From the NCBI GenBank assembly GCA_965200795.1, contig CBDAVB010000018.1, positions 1-64,000 on the forward strand: 64,000 nucleotides of DNA, given 5' to 3'. The position numbers were made by a program, and so were the translations under genes. The notes beneath the pieces were generated by a model. That model made no database searches. It saw only the letters and a program-made list of their open reading frames with translations, and was not told the origin of the DNA. Position 1 is the first letter of the stretch; each line of letters starts with the position of its first letter. Shown here piece by piece: positions 32,094-40,984 of the stretch. The stretch comes from Parashewanella sp965200795 (lineage in GTDB: Bacteria > Pseudomonadota > Gammaproteobacteria > Enterobacterales > Shewanellaceae).

Positions 32094-34295
32094 TTATGCT
32101 TGTTTTATCGACAACTCAAACAACTCACCGAAAACTGGGAAGAAGTTTGCGGTGATACCCGACTGGTACCTTAATATTTGTTGTTGCAAGACAGATTGCT
32201 CACAATTTGGCAACTCTGGCCAAATGACACTGACCCGGTTGAAACCCGGTTTAAGCAAATCTTTGCTGATAACAAACTGATTAGACTGCCATTTGGAAAC
32301 AACCGCTTCACTGGCTACCTGTTTGCCGTTAACCAGAACGACAAACTTTTGTTCATCGCCATAGTGCTGATTGGCAGCTAATCTTGCTGTCATGTTCACA
32401 GTCAAGTCAGCTTGTGCATCAGTAACACAAGTGAAATTGGATATCGGCCACTTTGCGCTATAAAAAGGCATCGCTCGTCTTGAACTGAGCTCAGTATCGT
32501 TTTGCAAAGGGATCACTGAAGCGACTTGTTCGATATAAATCGGATGGGTTAAATCGACACCTTTAGGCTGTTTTAGCTGTTCAGCGTACTGAGCCTGATA
32601 GGCTTGCTGTAGTTCGGCACCATTTTGACCGTACTGCTGCAATATCTCACACAAAGCGCTGACGGTCTGAGCATCGACACAATTGACAAAACCAGCCAAA
32701 GCAAAATCTAATGGCGAATTGACAAAGCCGAAAGCAGATATAAAGCGACTTTTGCAAAATTAACCAAAGAAAACGGACTCCAGCTTTCGCTGGAGTGACG
32801 GCATATTTGGTATGAACTCTTCTGCGACGTCCCTAAAAGCGCCTTTGTTGTTGGCGAAATTGGCTTTGACATATAGGCTTATCGCATGAAGAATACGCTC
32901 ATCGGCAGCAACGGCCTGCTCTACAAGCTGAGTTTGAACTTGTGGGTTGACCAACCCAGTAGCACTGCGATTGATATGCATATGATAGATACCAGCATAG
33001 AACTTCGCCACAGCCGTTTGAAAGCTATTGACTTCATTGCTATGTAACACCTCTATTTTGTCGGCGTCACCAGTGCAATCAATACCATTGTTTAGATAAA
33101 TCAAGTTCTTGGCCACCGGAGCCATGGTGTAATCCATGCCCTTTGCAGTCAAATGGCAATAATCGACAAAAACTTCTTCATCCAGCAGCACTTTGCCACT
33201 GCCTTGACTCAGTAAATCGTACTGATCAACACAGTGAATATCGTACTGTTGTGCCAACTTTTTCATTGTCTGTTTGACATAAGCTGGCATGCCTGGGATA
33301 GGCGTTTCATTGTCAAAACAATTGGTCAAAAACAGTTCTTTTTCAATATATTCCAGCGCTTGTTCTTCTCTGCCTAAACCAATCAAGGCTTTGGCCATCA
33401 ATCGATTTGAAGCAGGAAAAAGACCACCGTCGCTTTTTAGCATCGACTTTGCGATTGCACGGGCCTGATGGAATTGACCGTTTTCAAGCTCGGTGCAGGC
33501 TTGGTTGTAGTTGTTATACCAAGATGCCGTTTTCATATTTTCCAACCACGGCACCGGTGAGGCACGCTCCCAATCTGCCATATTGGCCGCTGGAATGATT
33601 ACTAATGGCTTAAAACCGTCTCGTTTACTCAACGCCTGTAGATGGTCAACAAATACTTCGGCACGTTTGTTCATTTGCTGACGATAAGAATCAACAGCAC
33701 CCTGTAGATTGGCTTTTTCCATTTCCTGGCCATAACAAGCACGACCGTCTAAGTCGCTGTCGGCGGTGATCTCAAGTCCAGCGAACCAGTTGTTGCCGGC
33801 ATAAATGACCACGTAGTCTGGTTTTAACGCCCAAACATCGGCCATGACTTGGTTAAGTTGTTCGAAACCCAGCGAGTTTCTGGTCAAATCGACCACTTCA
33901 AAATCTTGCTTACCATCCTGTTGCAAGTACTTTTGCAGCGCAATCGCCGGTGAATAGTGTGGAGTATAGAACATACCCGCAGCTGCAGATTCTCCCAAAA
34001 CACAAACACGAGCAACACCATCACGTTTAGGCTCGATGGTTTCTCTGGTCGACTCCCACCACAAAGATTCATCAGACGCTTGTCTAACGTAGCGATACAC
34101 ATCACCTTGTTGTTCGGCCTGCCATGGACCTATGGCTTGTGGTTTTAAATGCTCAACGGCTGTGACTTCAATTGCCTTGCTTAATTCAGCTTTTGTATTT
34201 AACGCTTGCAACTTGCGTGCGATGGCCAAACCGCCATTTGACAAAAACGCAGCGGTTTGTTGGCTGATGTTGTTTTCATTATCACGTAAACTCAT
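32094..34295 (-). pseudogene. SGNH-hydrolase-like protein of the biosynthetic locus, interrupted by a MITE
   Basis: Two open stretches (34295-32760 and 32699-32094) are in the same frame and separated by one TAA lying inside a miniature repeat at 32729-32834. Without it ...ANFANNKGAF would run into GFVNSPLDFALAGFVN. The first part has an SGNH/GDSL pattern: CVLGESAAAG (Ser103), VIYAGNNW (Asn168/169) and FVDYCHLTAKG (Asp378, His381). Residues about 265-325 look TPR-like. The second part (about 215 residues) is a beta-rich C-terminal region I do not recognise. It may de-esterify or acyl-transfer the product or an intermediate (inference). The first part keeps all catalytic motifs and could still fold. 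It starts upstream of the radical SAM gene, apparently the first surviving complete gene of the operon. Confidence 0.78.
32729..32834. repeat. MITE-type repeat (partial copy) in the SGNH gene
   Basis: 106 bases (cgaaagcagatataaagcga ... tctgcgacgtccct) matching 47927-48032 over the same length, apparently without gaps. It includes the hairpin ctccagctttcgctggag. The copy at 47872-48031 is longer, so this one has lost one end. It introduces the stop codon of the SGNH open frame. Confidence 0.85.
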
Positions 34296-34327
34296 ATCTA
34301 TCTGACTCTTTTTTTTCGCAAGTGCTT

Positions 34328-34510
34328 TTAAATAAAGGTATATACACCGTCACTGGATTTCTTGGTAAAGACATCGTCTTTTTTCGCTGGCTGTAGGCGC
34401 TTGGTTTCTTCACCAGCTACCATGGTGAATAACTCACTGAGGAGAGATCTTTCGACGATAAAATCTTCGATAACCAAGATATCTATACCGGATGCGTATT
34501 CCTGCGGATA
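34328..34510 (-). pseudogene. Truncated C-terminal end of an unknown gene upstream of the SGNH gene
   Basis: About 60 codons, ...SGIDILVIEDFIVERSLLSE to SDGVYTFI-stop, cut at the 5' side by the IS21 end near 34511. It is on the same strand as the biosynthetic genes and 32 bases upstream of the SGNH gene, so it is probably the tail of the preceding operon member. I recognise no family. The missing 5' part is not in this window. Confidence 0.5.
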
Positions 34511-34573
34511 TGATCGCTGATTCCTGCCCATCGTGATCACTTGTCACTTCAGAGCATCAACCTACATGCATTT

Positions 34574-35338
34574 CTAGTCTATTTGATCACCATCAGTCAA
34601 GATTTCCTCTTTTTTTCGCATGGATTCACCCTTTAATTTCAGTCGGTGAGCGTTATGCATTAACCGATCTAAAATGGCGTCAGCTAGTGTGTTATCTCCG
34701 ATAGCTTGATGCCACTGCTCAGTTGGTAATTGGCTTATCATGATGGTTGAGTTTGTTTCGTGTCGGTCGTCCATGATTTCCATTAAGTCACTACGGTTAG
34801 CCGCTGTAAGCGGCTCTAGTCCCCAGTCATCGATGATAAGTAAATTGGTTGCGGCTAAGGTTTTTAACAGCCTCTGATATGTGCCATCAGCTTTTGCCTG
34901 TGAAAGTGTCAGTAGTAATCGTGATAGCCTGTAGTAGCGAACGCTGTAACCTTTAAGACAAGCACTGTGTCCGAGTGCACAAGCCAAATAGGTTTTACCG
35001 CAACCACATGGCCCTGTGAGCAAAGTGTTTTGTCCTTTGCTTATCCATTCACACTGGATAAGTCCGGCCATCTGACTGCGTTTCAGTCCTCTTGGATGCT
35101 GGTAATCGATTTCTGAGGCCGTTGCGCTTAATTTGAGTTTGGCACTGCGTAGCAGTCGTTGCTGCTTCCGGTTATCTCGGTAAAGAGATTCTCTTTCAAC
35201 GATATATTGCAACCGTTCTTCGAACGATAAATCACCGTAATGACCTAATTGTTCTTGCTGGCTGGTTAACGCTTGTGCCATGCCTGATAATTTCAGCTGA
35301 CGTAGTTGTGCGATTAAAGGCTCGATCATCATAATCAC
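34574..35338 (-). CDS. istB: IS21-family ATP-binding helper protein
   Basis: 254-residue AAA+ helper of IS21 transposition. Walker A GPCGCGKTYLACALGHSACL, Walker B LLIIDDWGLEP, sensor-like STIMISQLP, arginine-finger-like ADAILDRLMHNAHRLKLKGE. The N-terminal region IAQLRQLKLSGMAQAL is typical of IstB. Frame intact and length normal. It starts four bases after the istA stop, the usual coupled arrangement. Confidence 0.93.
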   Translation of the reverse strand: MIMMIEPLIAQLRQLKLSGMAQALTSQQEQLGHYGDLSFEERLQYIVERESLYRDNRKQQRLLRSAKLKLSATASEIDYQHPRGLKRSQMAGLIQCEWISKGQNTLLTGPCGCGKTYLACALGHSACLKGYSVRYYRLSRLLLTLSQAKADGTYQRLLKTLAATNLLIIDDWGLEPLTAANRSDLMEIMDDRHETNSTIMISQLPTEQWHQAIGDNTLADAILDRLMHNAHRLKLKGESMRKKEEILTDGDQID

Positions 35339-35341
35339 TCC

Positions 35342-35983
35342 TTAGTGAAAGGCTTTTGAGCCACGAACATTTTCGTGGTGTTGAGGTAAGTCGAAGCTTT
35401 GCTGCTTACTGTTAGCCAGCTTGTCTTGGTTACTTTTGAGGATATTGCTGATTTCTCGGTATCGATAAAGCTTATGTTTGTTGGCGATAGCACAAGCGTT
35501 GTTCAGGCGTTCGTTTGAGTAGGTTTTAGAGAGATTTAATACACCTAAGCACAAGTTATAGGCTTGCTCTGGGTGTGCTCGGCTATCAAGTTGATGCTTG
35601 ATCCATTTTGTCACCTCTGAGCCGATACTGCTTGCCCAGTTTAAAAAGCGACCAGGGTTCCATTGATGGTGTTTCTCATGGCGCTTTGGCATATGTTGAG
35701 GTTCAGTTGTTGCCCCCGGTCGATGCTTACGGATGTGGTGACAAATGGCTTTACCTTTGAAGTAAACGCCTAGCCGCTTGTCACTTACGTGTAGCTCAAC
35801 TTTTTCACCAACAAGATGATGAGGAACGGAGTAATTGTGGCGATCATATTTGACGTGATAGTCGATGCCAATTTTAGCGGATTTGATGTCAACATAATGG
35901 TAAGGAAGCTTGGGAAGTGGTGCTAACGCCGGTTTATCCAAGCTTTCAAATAAACTTTGTCTGCAACCATCTAGTTGCTTAAA
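35342..35983 (-). pseudogene. istA: istA, C-terminal third
   Basis: Reads FKQLDGCRQSLFESLDKPAL, then YHYVDIKSAKIGIDYHVKYD and HNYSVPHHLVGEKVELHVSD, matching the C-terminal beta-barrel region of IS21 IstA. It is separated from the middle part by the IS4-like element at 35984-37603. Excision with one TTAAA duplicate gives ...NQKPFKQLDGCRQS, an uninterrupted reading. Confidence 0.9.
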
Positions 35984-37603
35984 CTCGATGCTGCAGTTTT
36001 TCTTAATTGACAATCATGCAGCATAACCCATATTCTGAAATGTTTTTGCATGGGATTTTAATGAAGGAATTTCTTCCTGACGACCTAAATCTCTACCTGC
36101 CATATGCCTGCTAGAGTCTCGTTCTGGTAAGGAATCATGGAGTGCCGTAATTAAGCTCTCTAATGCTGCATTTGGATCATTGGCACATACCACTTCTTGA
36201 ATCGTAGCAACAAGCGCTTCAACTTTTAGGCGTTCAATTAGGCAACCCACAGGCATCCCAGGGTGTTTGTTTTTAAGCCGGACAGACTGCTCAGGATGTT
36301 GCAACAGTAAATGCTCGCACAGAAGGCTTAAGATCAGGCCATGCTCCGAACCATCGACACCTTGCTGTTTGCTCAACTTGTTCCAACCGCAATGAGCTTT
36401 CCAATCTTGGATAAAAACCTCTACTAACCACCTTAATGTATAAAGTCTTGCTATATCATGGTGATGCCATGACATATTGCTAGCGATCAAGTAACGATAT
36501 TCTTCTTCTCCTTCATATTTTAGCGCCACAACAAATCTCCGTTTACTATGCGCATTAACATATAGCCTCGCAGCCATCATGGTGACTTTCTTCTCTTCAC
36601 CACCGCGAATAGACAGTTGAAGTTCAACACCTTTTTGACGATTAAAATAGGTATCAACTCGTGCTTTTGAGTTCTTGCTGCTCACTCGTTGATTTGTTCT
36701 TAATTGACTGACTATTTGAGCGTGATGAGTGATTTCTTCAGCTTTATCCATGAAATCAGCAGTCCCATATAATGCATCGGCTAATACGCTCTTGATTTTA
36801 AAGTTTGGAAAGGCGGTGGTAAATTCTCTTAGCATTTCTAGTGCAAGCGCTTGTTTAGTCGGATAGTTAACATGGTCAGGCATGGGTCTTTGTGGTCGCT
36901 CTTTTTTAGCGATACCTTGTCGTTGCAGCTCTTTATCCCGTTTGCTCCAAATGGCGAGATTCGGATCGGGGGTATAAAACCTAAACCCAACTGGAAAGGT
37001 TACCGTATCGGTGACAAGTACCATGAATATCAGCTCTTGCCCATTGATATACCCACCTGTCGGTTTGTCTTTGATTTTATGTGCACCTGCAATACAAGTC
37101 GTTTTTTTAGCTCGGTGTTTATGGGTATCATCAATATCTAAATGGCCGTTTGTTAATTGATAATGTTTGAATATATTGCAAATACTCGCTTGAAGTAGGT
37201 ACTGCCAAGGGATTTTAGCTTTGTAGAATATCCAGCATAAGCCCGTTGACTTGAAAACGCCTAAACTTCTCCGTTCAAAAGCTGCCCAGTTCAAAGCCTC
37301 AGTCATGATAACTCCAGTGATCATCGCTCCTAATACTATTTTTTGAGTTCTTGTTAATTTTAATGAGGGTTTAATCAAGGATAACGAAACATTTAATGCA
37401 TCAAAAAATTGAGTAACAATTGAAAGGCTACGAATAAACATAATGAACTGCTTGACGAGTATAAGCTTTGAGTTCACTCTAACACTTCAGACTGCTGTTG
37501 TGATGCTGATTATGCTTCGGATGCCTTAGCATGGAGTCGCAGCAGTAGTTTGACCTATAGCTAAATCAATTTTTTATCAAGCTCTAAAAACTGCAGCATC
37601 GAG
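35984..37603 (-). mobile_element. IS4-like element with perfect 18-bp terminal repeats
   Basis: Ends ctcgatgctgcagttttt (35984) and its exact inverse aaaaactgcagcatcgag (to 37603). A 5-bp TTAAA duplication flanks it (35979-35983 and 37604-37608). It is inserted in istA. Confidence 0.95.
36014..37441 (-). CDS. IS4-like DDE transposase
   Basis: About 475 residues if started at MFIRSLSIVTQFFDALNVSL (37439-37441); an alternative start lies at 37477. DDE features: GHLDIDDTHKHRAKKT (first Asp), KSVLADALYGTADFMDKAEE (second Asp) and YTLRWLVEVFIQDWKAHCGW (Glu in the Y-x6-E-type region), as in IS4/IS701-related enzymes. Frame intact. Exact subfamily uncertain. Confidence 0.85.
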   Translation of the reverse strand: MFIRSLSIVTQFFDALNVSLSLIKPSLKLTRTQKIVLGAMITGVIMTEALNWAAFERRSLGVFKSTGLCWIFYKAKIPWQYLLQASICNIFKHYQLTNGHLDIDDTHKHRAKKTTCIAGAHKIKDKPTGGYINGQELIFMVLVTDTVTFPVGFRFYTPDPNLAIWSKRDKELQRQGIAKKERPQRPMPDHVNYPTKQALALEMLREFTTAFPNFKIKSVLADALYGTADFMDKAEEITHHAQIVSQLRTNQRVSSKNSKARVDTYFNRQKGVELQLSIRGGEEKKVTMMAARLYVNAHSKRRFVVALKYEGEEEYRYLIASNMSWHHHDIARLYTLRWLVEVFIQDWKAHCGWNKLSKQQGVDGSEHGLILSLLCEHLLLQHPEQSVRLKNKHPGMPVGCLIERLKVEALVATIQEVVCANDPNAALESLITALHDSLPERDSSRHMAGRDLGRQEEIPSLKSHAKTFQNMGYAA

Positions 37604-38013
37604 TTAAAGGGCTTTTGATTCACTTCTTTTAGTAAGGCTTTAATGCACCGATTAAGCTCACCAAGCGAGAAGAAGGTTTGATGTCTGAGCTTAGCTAATA
37701 TCCAGCGTTCAATGATTTGCACACCGACTTCAGCTTTTGATTTATCTTTGGGTTTGTAAGGTCTGGCGGGGATAACAGCCACATTGTAATGCGCAGCCAA
37801 TTGTTGATAAGCGGGATTGAGTTCAGGATCGTATCGACAAGCCTTGCTGACACCAGATTTAAGATTATCGGGTATCACGATTTTCGGAACACCGCCAAAG
37901 AACTCAAAAGCCCTGACATGACTTTCTAACCAGTCTGGTAATGATTGTGTATGGGTAGCTTCAACATAGGTGTAATTTGAAGCACCAAGCACAGCGACAA
38001 AAATTTGAGCTGT
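37604..38013 (-). pseudogene. istA: istA, middle part
   Basis: AVLGASNYTYVEATHTQSLP, AFEFFGGVPKIVIPDNLKSG, HYNVAVIPARPYKPKDKSKA and EVGVQIIERWILAKLRHQTF are the rve/DDE core of IstA, including the Asp of PDN and the Glu of KAEVGV. Cut on one side by IS256 copy 1 (TGAGCTGT duplication) and on the other by the IS4-like element (TTAAA). Confidence 0.9.
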
Positions 38014-39307
38014 GGTAGTGTTTAGAAATCTGTGTCATTTCGGTAAAATGTCATAAAACAGGAATGACATAATGACTCAAAATTTCGATTTCAATAAAGC
38101 TTTAGAACAACTTCAATCAGGTAAAGGTTTAACTGGTGCGGATGGTGTTCTCACCCCTTTAATCAAACAACTAACAGAAGCAGCGCTTAAAGCAGAACTT
38201 GATCAACATTTAGACTCAGATCTTGAGCCCAATCGAAGAAATGGTTTTAGTAAAAAAACCGTTAAATCTTCAGTTGGCGAATTTGAGTTAGAAACGCCAA
38301 GAGACAGAGCCGGCAACTTTGAGCCTCAGCTTGTCAAAAAAAATCAAACTAAGCTCTCTGATGAAATTGATCGTAAGATTTTGTCAATGTTTTCAATGGG
38401 TATGAGTTATCGTGATATCAAATCTCATGTGGCTGATTTGTATGGTTTAGAGCTTTCAGAAGCCAGTTTGACGGCTGTGACCGATCAGCTTATTCCTCAG
38501 CTCAAAGAATGGCAGCAACGCAGTTTAGACGAGGTCTATCCAATTATTTGGCTGGATGCGATTCACTATAAAGTCAAAGACAATGGTCGCTATGTCAGTA
38601 AGGCTATTTACACGATTCTAGGCGTTAATCTCGAAGGTAAGAAAGAGTTACTTGGCCTGTATCTTTCAGAGTCAGAAGGTGCTAATTATTGGCTTTCGGT
38701 ACTGACCGATCTTCATAATCGTGGTGTTAAGGATATCTTAATTGCTTGTGTTGACGGGTTAAACGGTTTTCCTGAAGCTATTGCCAGCATTTACCCGGAG
38801 ACAGAAGTTCAGCTTTGCGTAATTCATCAGGTACGCAACTCAATGAAGTATGTGGCATCTAAGCATCAAAAGGCGTTTATGGCTGATTTAAAGCCGGTTT
38901 ACAGAGCGACAAGTAAATCGGCTGCTGAAACGGCTTTAGATGAGCTGGAAAACAAATGGGGTAGCCAGTATCCAATCGTTATCGACTCTTGGCGCAGAAA
39001 GTGGGAGAACTTGTCCGTTTACTTCAAATATCCAGAATATGTACGTCGAGTGATTTACACGACCAATGCGATTGAAGCCGTACATCGCCAGTTTAGGAAA
39101 CTCACCAAAACAAAAGGGGCATTTCCAAATGAAAACAGCTTGCTAAAATTGCTTTATGCGGGCATATTGAATGCCTCTAAAAAGTGGACAATGCCAGTCC
39201 AAAATTGGAGGCTAGCATTGTCACAATTTGCAATCCATTTTGAAGGCAGATTGGATAACGTATTAGAAATTTAGAATTTAGGCTGACACAGAATTTTGAA
39301 CGCCCTC
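38014..39307 (+). mobile_element. IS256-family element, copy 1, with 8-bp target duplication
   Basis: Terminal repeats ggtagtgtttagaaatctgt... and, inverted, gagggcgttcaaaattctgt.... TGAGCTGT duplications lie at 38006-38013 and 39308-39315. Inserted in istA of the IS21. A second, interrupted copy lies at 48452-51267. Confidence 0.95.
38072..39274 (+). CDS. IS256-family (Mutator-type) transposase
   Basis: 400 residues, start MTQNFDFNKALEQLQSGKGL. Features: RRNGFSKKTVKSSVGEFELE, TPRDRAGNFEPQLVKKNQ, the DDE region VYPIIWLDAIHYKVKDNGRY (first Asp), LIACVDGLNGFPEAIASIYP (second Asp) and YTTNAIEAVHRQFRKLTKTK (Glu), the standard IS256 signature. Frame intact, probably active. The interrupted second copy shows the family has transposed more than once here. 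Confidence 0.95.
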   Translation: MTQNFDFNKALEQLQSGKGLTGADGVLTPLIKQLTEAALKAELDQHLDSDLEPNRRNGFSKKTVKSSVGEFELETPRDRAGNFEPQLVKKNQTKLSDEIDRKILSMFSMGMSYRDIKSHVADLYGLELSEASLTAVTDQLIPQLKEWQQRSLDEVYPIIWLDAIHYKVKDNGRYVSKAIYTILGVNLEGKKELLGLYLSESEGANYWLSVLTDLHNRGVKDILIACVDGLNGFPEAIASIYPETEVQLCVIHQVRNSMKYVASKHQKAFMADLKPVYRATSKSAAETALDELENKWGSQYPIVIDSWRRKWENLSVYFKYPEYVRRVIYTTNAIEAVHRQFRKLTKTKGAFPNENSLLKLLYAGILNASKKWTMPVQNWRLALSQFAIHFEGRLDNVLEI

Positions 39308-39816
39308 TGAGCTGTTTTTACTTCACCTGTTGAGGCACAGACGATAGGTACCGTTTGGCCAGCGTAGTCGACGAATAGTTTGTCACCCGCTTTGTGAACT
39401 TGCCTCATCGAGCGTTGCTGTTTCTTCTTCCACGTTGAATAGTGATAGCAAAATCGAGAATAGCTGTAGTAACAATCTTTATTTTGCTGTACATGCTCTT
39501 CCCATAACAGTTGTTTAGTGACCCCTTTTTTCTTGAGCTCTAAATGGATTTCAGCCCAGTCGGTTGATGGGCATTTTATATGTTGAGTCGATTCAGGCTT
39601 TGAATAAAAAAGCTTTTCCAGAGTTGAATCATCCAGCTCTGGTGGTAAAGGCCAGCTCAATTTTAATGCTTTTGCTTTGAAAAGAACTTTCTGTACAGCT
39701 CCAACACTCGACTTTGTGCTGCTATGTATTTGACGTAGTGTCAGCTGGGCACCAAGACCGAGCCGTAAAATTTCTCTTATATTTCGCACTGTTAATCTCT
39801 TAGTTGCCATTACCAT
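39308..39816 (-). pseudogene. istA: istA, N-terminal part
   Basis: Starts MVMATKRLTVRNIREILRLG, then the helix-turn-helix region AQLTLRQIHSSTKSSVGAVQ and KLFVDYAGQTVPIVCASTGE of IstA, where the first catalytic Asp lies in FVDYAG. The frame then runs into IS256 copy 1. The last residues of the open frame (AFKILCQPKF) come from the IS256 end. Confidence 0.9.
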
Positions 39817-39869
39817 TATCCATTTGGTTTAAATAGAAAATGGTAGTTAAAGAAACAATGCTCTGAAGT

Positions 39870-40020
39870 TGTTCTTGTGGGTCGTGATCACCAATTCTTG
39901 CATCGTGATCGCTGATTCCTGTTTTGGACGAAATTTGTTCACGATAAAGCAAGAATTATTGATCACAGTTAGGCAAGAATATGCGATCACGATGGGCAGG
40001 AATTTTTGATCACGTTAGGC
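39870..40020. repeat. IS21 right-end repeat cluster
   Basis: Several copies of a motif near tgatcac-n-ttaggc-n-agaatatgcg (39895-39925, 39958-39985, 39985-40015) in both orientations. They resemble the multiple terminal sites of IS21 ends and partly match the left end near 34511-34540. Confidence 0.65.
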
Positions 40021-40984
40021 GAGAATATGCAACCCGCTCAATTGGGTTATATTTGCTGTGATAAAGTGGGTAGTAAACGTTGTGAATCCTCAGTTTCGAT
40101 CTTTCACTAAACTGTTTTAATCTAAAAAGATACTGAGTCCGGCATCCACTATTTCCTGGGCCATTATCTGAAAAAATAACCAGCTCCTCTACCTCTGGAT
40201 GTTCGTCTTTAACTAAATTCCACCACCACTCTAAAGCGTCACAAATGAAGTCGCTGGTTTTACTTGAGTTACCATAAAACACATGAAGCTGGTCGTTTTC
40301 CAGGTTCAGTATTCCGAACGGGATAAGCTTATCTTTTACATCCATGTCGTGATCTAAAGCTTGCACCGCATTAATCCCTCCGGATTGACCGTGTCGAGAA
40401 AATTCACCCAAATTAACCGTGGCTTTGCAATCTATACTTATACGGATAACTTTTTTATTCCCTGCTGTTTCTTTTTTAATTTTATTTACATTTTTAAAGA
40501 TGGCGTCTGTTTCAGGAATTTTTTTTGTGGCCTGGTTTTTTGAACTCGCTTCAGTTTGTAACCGAGTCGATTCAAAATGTCATTAATCGTTCTTTCTTTT
40601 GGTAACTCTTCTGAATCCCAGCCTTTTTCCTCAATCAGCTTTTTACGAACACCTTTAGCTGTAATTCGAGTGTAAGCAAATGAATTTTTGAATTTTGGAT
40701 CAGCTTGTGACTCTGGATCGACTAACGCCCGAATATCTACCTCCAGCTGAGGATTATTCTCCTCACTTCTATGCTTTCCTTCATAATGCCCAAAGCATTC
40801 AAACCCGGTTTCCAGCTCATGAAGCCCAAGTTCTACAGCTTTTCTCCCCCAGCCAAACTCCGTTTCCGTTAATCTAGGACTCCCACAGCAGAACGTTTTA
40901 GACACTTCAGCCATAAAGACTCTTTTTTCCATTCCGTGAAGTTTATTTGAGGCAAGTTTGATTATCCGTTTGGACTCGCTAGAA
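40015..40984 (-). pseudogene. ISAzo13-family transposase, broken
   Basis: KTFCCGSPRLTETEFGWGRK, ITAKGVRKKLIEEKGWDSEE, RTINDILNRLGYKLKRVQKT and then, in a second frame after an indel near 40490, FKNVNKIKKE, VIRISIDCKATVNLGEFSRH (first Asp) and VIFSDNGPGNSGCRTQYLFR (second Asp). The protein ends at NPIERV, where IS21 end repeats begin, so the C-terminus is gone. Its 5' side is fused to group II intron sequence at about 40984. Non-functional. Confidence 0.88.

Larger units (their letters stand above)
34511..40006 (-). mobile_element. IS21-family element interrupted by an IS4-like and an IS256 element
   Basis: istB is intact. istA is split in three by two other insertions, each with its own target duplication, so a normal IS21 (istA then istB) is recovered after removing them. 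The left end has tgatcgctgattcctgccca; the right end has related inverted motifs repeated several times between about 39880 and 40010, as is usual for IS21. Exact outer borders are approximate. The element separates the biosynthetic locus from the mobile-element island. Confidence 0.8.
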
